Under the pieces are notes generated by a model. That model saw nothing but the letters and a program-made list of their open reading frames with translations. It had not been told where the DNA came from and searched no databases. DNA of 9,613 bases from Phenylobacterium sp. (GTDB lineage: Bacteria; Pseudomonadota; Alphaproteobacteria; Caulobacterales; Caulobacteraceae), in the NCBI GenBank assembly GCA_028291285.1, contig JAQGIJ010000100.1, forward strand, positions 1 to 9,613, written 5' to 3'. The stretch's first letter is position 1. Every line of letters starts with the position of its first letter. Both the position numbers and the translations under genes were made by a program. Of the stretch, positions 7,497 through 9,613 are shown one piece after another.

Positions 7497-8582
7497 ATGA
7501 TCACCAGACGAGGCGCTGCAACGGCGTTGGCGTTGACTGCGGCGCTGCTGGCCGCGGGCTGCGGCAAGTCCCGGCAGAATGGCGCGGCCCCGGCCGGGGG
7601 CGGCGGCGCGTCGATCTCGGGCGCCGGCGCGACTTTCCCGGCGCCGCTCTACGCCCGCTGGGCCGAGACCTATAGAAGCCAGACCGGCCTCGCCCTGAAC
7701 TACCAGGCGATCGGCTCGGGCGGCGGCATCAAGCAGATCGAGGCGGGCACCGTCGACTTCGGCGCCTCGGACAAGCCGCTGAAGCCGGAGGACCTGGACA
7801 AGAACGGCCTCTACCAGTTCCCCACCGTGATCGGCGGCGTGGTCCCGGTGATGAACCTGCCGGGCGTGCAGCCGGGCCAGGTGAAGCTGACCGGACCCCT
7901 GCTGGGCGACATCTACCTGGGCGCGGTGAAGAGCTGGAGCGATCCGAAGATCGCCGCCGCCAACCCGGGCGTGAAGCTGCCCAACCTGCCGATCAGCGTG
8001 GTGCACCGCTCCGATGGCTCGGGCACCAGCTTCCTCTTCACCACCTATCTCGCCGGCCAGAACCCCGCCTGGGCCCAGAAGGTGGGCGCGAGCGACAGTG
8101 TGCAATGGCCCACCGGCATGGGCGGCAAGGGCAACGACGGCGTGGCCGCCTTCGTCAAGCAGACCCCGGGCGCCATCGGCTATGTGGAATACGCCTACGC
8201 CACGCAGAACAAGCTGACCTACGCCGATCTCAAGAACCACGACGGCGCCTTCGTCGCCCCGACCGCCCAGGGCTTCGCCGCCGCGGCCGCCGGCGCCGAC
8301 TGGACCAAGGCGCCCGGCAACTACCTGCTGCTGATCGACCAGGCCGGCGCGGCCACCTGGCCGATCACCGGGGCGACCTTCATCCTGCTCCACAAGCAGC
8401 AGGGCGACGCCGCCAAGGGGAAGGCGGTGCTGGGCTTCTTCGATTGGGCCTACAAGAATGGCGACGCCGCCGCGACCCAGCTCGACTACGTGCCGCTGCC
8501 CGCCGCGGTGAAGGACCTCGTCCGCAAGCAGTGGGCCGACATCAAGACCAAGGACGGCCAGCCGGTCTACGCCGGCTCGTAG
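7497..8582 (+). CDS. pstS: Phosphate ABC transporter substrate-binding protein PstS
   Basis: This 361-aa periplasmic protein is predicted to capture inorganic phosphate for the PstCAB importer. The N-terminus is MITRR, a hydrophobic segment (7-20), then AAGC with Cys22. This is an acceptable though non-ideal lipobox (Ala rather than Leu at -3), so it may be a lipoprotein. Ligand-binding segments match E. coli PstS as I remember it: SGAGATFPAP (41-50, T46), GSGGG (73-77, S74; the second Ser of GSSGG is Gly), DFGASD (87-92, D92), and RSDGSGTS (171-178; R171, S175, G176, T177). GGKGNDGVAAFV (209-220), PGAIGYVEYAYA (224-235) and FFDWAYK (314-320) are also family hallmarks. The ATG at 7497 is chosen because GGAG lies seven bases before it and it gives a normal signal peptide; a TTG at 7419 in the same frame has neither. 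No pstC, pstA, pstB or phoU follows, so transport partners must be encoded elsewhere. Confidence 0.95.
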   Translation: MITRRGAATALALTAALLAAGCGKSRQNGAAPAGGGGASISGAGATFPAPLYARWAETYRSQTGLALNYQAIGSGGGIKQIEAGTVDFGASDKPLKPEDLDKNGLYQFPTVIGGVVPVMNLPGVQPGQVKLTGPLLGDIYLGAVKSWSDPKIAAANPGVKLPNLPISVVHRSDGSGTSFLFTTYLAGQNPAWAQKVGASDSVQWPTGMGGKGNDGVAAFVKQTPGAIGYVEYAYATQNKLTYADLKNHDGAFVAPTAQGFAAAAAGADWTKAPGNYLLLIDQAGAATWPITGATFILLHKQQGDAAKGKAVLGFFDWAYKNGDAAATQLDYVPLPAAVKDLVRKQWADIKTKDGQPVYAGS

Positions 8583-8603
8583 GGAGGATCACGGCGCGTA
8601 AGC

Positions 8604-8633
8604 TTGTCGCCTCCGGCCTGAGCGCGCTAGTGG
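8604..8633 (+). promoter_or_regulatory. Weak candidate promoter for the downstream gene
   Basis: In the 73-bp gap after pstS, TTGTCGC (8604-8610) is followed 15 bp later by GCTAGTGG (8626-8633). This partly resembles the Caulobacter-type housekeeping promoter (TTGaCgS then GCTANAWC), but only GCTA of the -10 part matches and the spacer is slightly long. No terminator-like hairpin was seen in the gap, so read-through from pstS is equally possible. Confidence 0.2.
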
Positions 8634-8655
8634 AGCGTCCGGAGGAACCGCCCAG

Positions 8656-9613
8656 ATGACCGACACGCTCGCCGCCTTCACCGCCGAGGACGACCGCTAT
8701 CACCCGCTCTCGGACGACCCTTACGAGACCGAGACCAACTGGTGGTCGTTCAACATCCCCGAGCGGAAGATCGGCTGCTGGATCCACACGCCCTACTATC
8801 CGAACCGCAAGACGGTCACCTGGCGGATTTTCGTGTGGGACGACAGCGGCGTCGATCCGGGCCACCTGGCCTACTACAAGCGGGTGGAGGAGGCGCCGAT
8901 GCCGGAGGCGCCGGACCTGCGCGACATTACCTTCCCGAACGGTGGCTACAGCCTGAAGGTGCTGGAGCCGACGATGAAGTACCAGCTGAGCTACGCCGAT
9001 CCGGAGCGGGGCTTCGCGCTGGACTTCACCCACACCGGCGTGCACCCGCCGCACCGCTTCCAGCCGGGCGAGCCGCCGTTCATGCAGACCCCGCACTTCG
9101 ACCAGCTGGGCCACATCGAGGGCGTGCTGACCCTGCGCGGCGAGAAGATCCCGATCGACAGCTGGAGCGTGCGCGACCGCACCTGGGGCCCGCGCGGCGG
9201 GCCCTACGCCACCAGCCGCAAGCAATACCCGGCCGACGCCTCGCGGGTGGCCAACCCCGGCGGGCCGCGCTGGCGCCAGATCGAGCGGGAGCGGGGCCGC
9301 GGCCGCATCCAGTACATCTTCGGCCACTCCGGCCCGGACGCCGGGTTCCTGGGCTTCGTGCGGGTGCAGGACGGCGAGGCCTCTGGCTGGGCGCCGATGA
9401 ACGTCGGCTGGCTGCTCAAGGACGGCAAGTTCGGCCGGCTCGATAAGGCCCGCTCGAAGATGATCAACTTCCGCGACCCCAACACCGGCTGGAGCTCGCA
9501 TATGCAGGTGGCGCTGGCCGACGACCTCGGCCGGACGATGGAGGTGGAGGGCATGTCCGTCAGCCGCATGAGCGAGCACGGCTACGGCACCAACCAGCTC
9601 ATGCGGTGGGAGT
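8656..9613 (+). CDS. AttH/CrtC-like DUF7064/DUF7065-type protein, 3' end outside window
   Basis: The frame is open from ATG at 8656 to the window edge (319 complete codons), so the protein is C-terminally truncated here by the window, not by mutation. GGAGGAA at 8641-8647, eight bases upstream, fixes the start. There is no signal peptide, so it is probably cytosolic. The N-terminal half (about 20-130) is rich in Trp, Tyr and beta-type segments (WWSFNIPERKIGCWIHTPYY at 29-48). At 152-180 a strand pair leads into DSWSVRDRTWGPR (168-180), the signature of the AttH/CrtC-like (calycin-fold) group that InterPro lists as DUF7064/DUF7065. Family members often sit near lipid, steroid or terpenoid metabolism genes, but no reaction can be assigned. 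The gene lies 73 bp after pstS on the same strand, with no obvious functional link to phosphate uptake. Confidence 0.75.
   Translation, partial: MTDTLAAFTAEDDRYHPLSDDPYETETNWWSFNIPERKIGCWIHTPYYPNRKTVTWRIFVWDDSGVDPGHLAYYKRVEEAPMPEAPDLRDITFPNGGYSLKVLEPTMKYQLSYADPERGFALDFTHTGVHPPHRFQPGEPPFMQTPHFDQLGHIEGVLTLRGEKIPIDSWSVRDRTWGPRGGPYATSRKQYPADASRVANPGGPRWRQIERERGRGRIQYIFGHSGPDAGFLGFVRVQDGEASGWAPMNVGWLLKDGKFGRLDKARSKMINFRDPNTGWSSHMQVALADDLGRTMEVEGMSVSRMSEHGYGTNQLMRWE

Noticed and set aside
7334..7567. N-terminal extension of Hsp20 in the same open frame
   Set aside because: It would overlap the pstS coding region, and the strong ribosome site sits directly before the ATG at 7333.
8742..9446. Plus-strand open frame of 234 codons overlapping the DUF7064-type gene in another frame
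   Set aside because: It is an Arg/Pro/Ala-rich frame-shift shadow of the true frame, which stays open through the window edge.
8542..9579. Minus-strand open frame of 345 codons opposite the DUF7064-type gene
   Set aside because: It has no ribosome site or domain motif. The plus-strand frame starting at 8656 has a strong ribosome site and the DRTWGPR signature.

Overview
This window is high-GC DNA of alphaproteobacterial character, most likely from the Caulobacterales (Caulobacter/Phenylobacterium type). That placement rests on the strong G/C third-position bias, the strong Shine-Dalgarno sites, and the protein types seen: a GT41 transferase next to a Ser/Thr-rich octapeptide-repeat protein, a second-type Lon paired with Hsp20, and a pstS with no pstCAB beside it. 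It is inferred from style and remembered families, not from a search. No rRNA, tRNA, insertion sequence, CRISPR array or phage gene was seen.

Left part (1-3878, all + strand). The window opens inside the 3' end of a gene for a protein built of 8-residue repeats (20 consecutive octads, about one third Ser+Thr). A strong GC hairpin follows its stop codon. Next come a 700-aa TPR plus GT41 (O-GlcNAc-transferase-type) glycosyltransferase and a UDP-glucuronate decarboxylase (UDP-xylose synthase). Read together, these look like a protein-glycosylation neighbourhood: a nucleotide-sugar enzyme, a cytosolic Ser/Thr-type glycosyltransferase, and a possible Ser/Thr-rich acceptor. This is the most interesting inference in the window, and it is not proven by the sequence.

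Middle (3991-7333). A small lipoprotein of unknown function (+) converges on a minus-strand pair, hsp20 then lon, 16 bp apart. The Lon is complete, with intact ATPase and Ser-Lys protease residues. Its pairing with a small heat-shock protein and several sequence details suggest a second, stress-type Lon rather than the housekeeping copy. The small Hsp20 lacks the usual C-terminal I-x-I/V tail.

Right part (7334-9613, + strand). A 163-bp divergent intergenic region holds a 16-bp palindrome and a single Pho-box-like half site. It is followed by pstS, the phosphate-binding protein of the Pst ABC transporter, with no pstC, pstA or pstB next to it. The window ends inside a gene for an AttH/CrtC-like (DUF7064/DUF7065-type) protein with the DRTWGPR signature. 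All intergenic stretches are under 180 bp.
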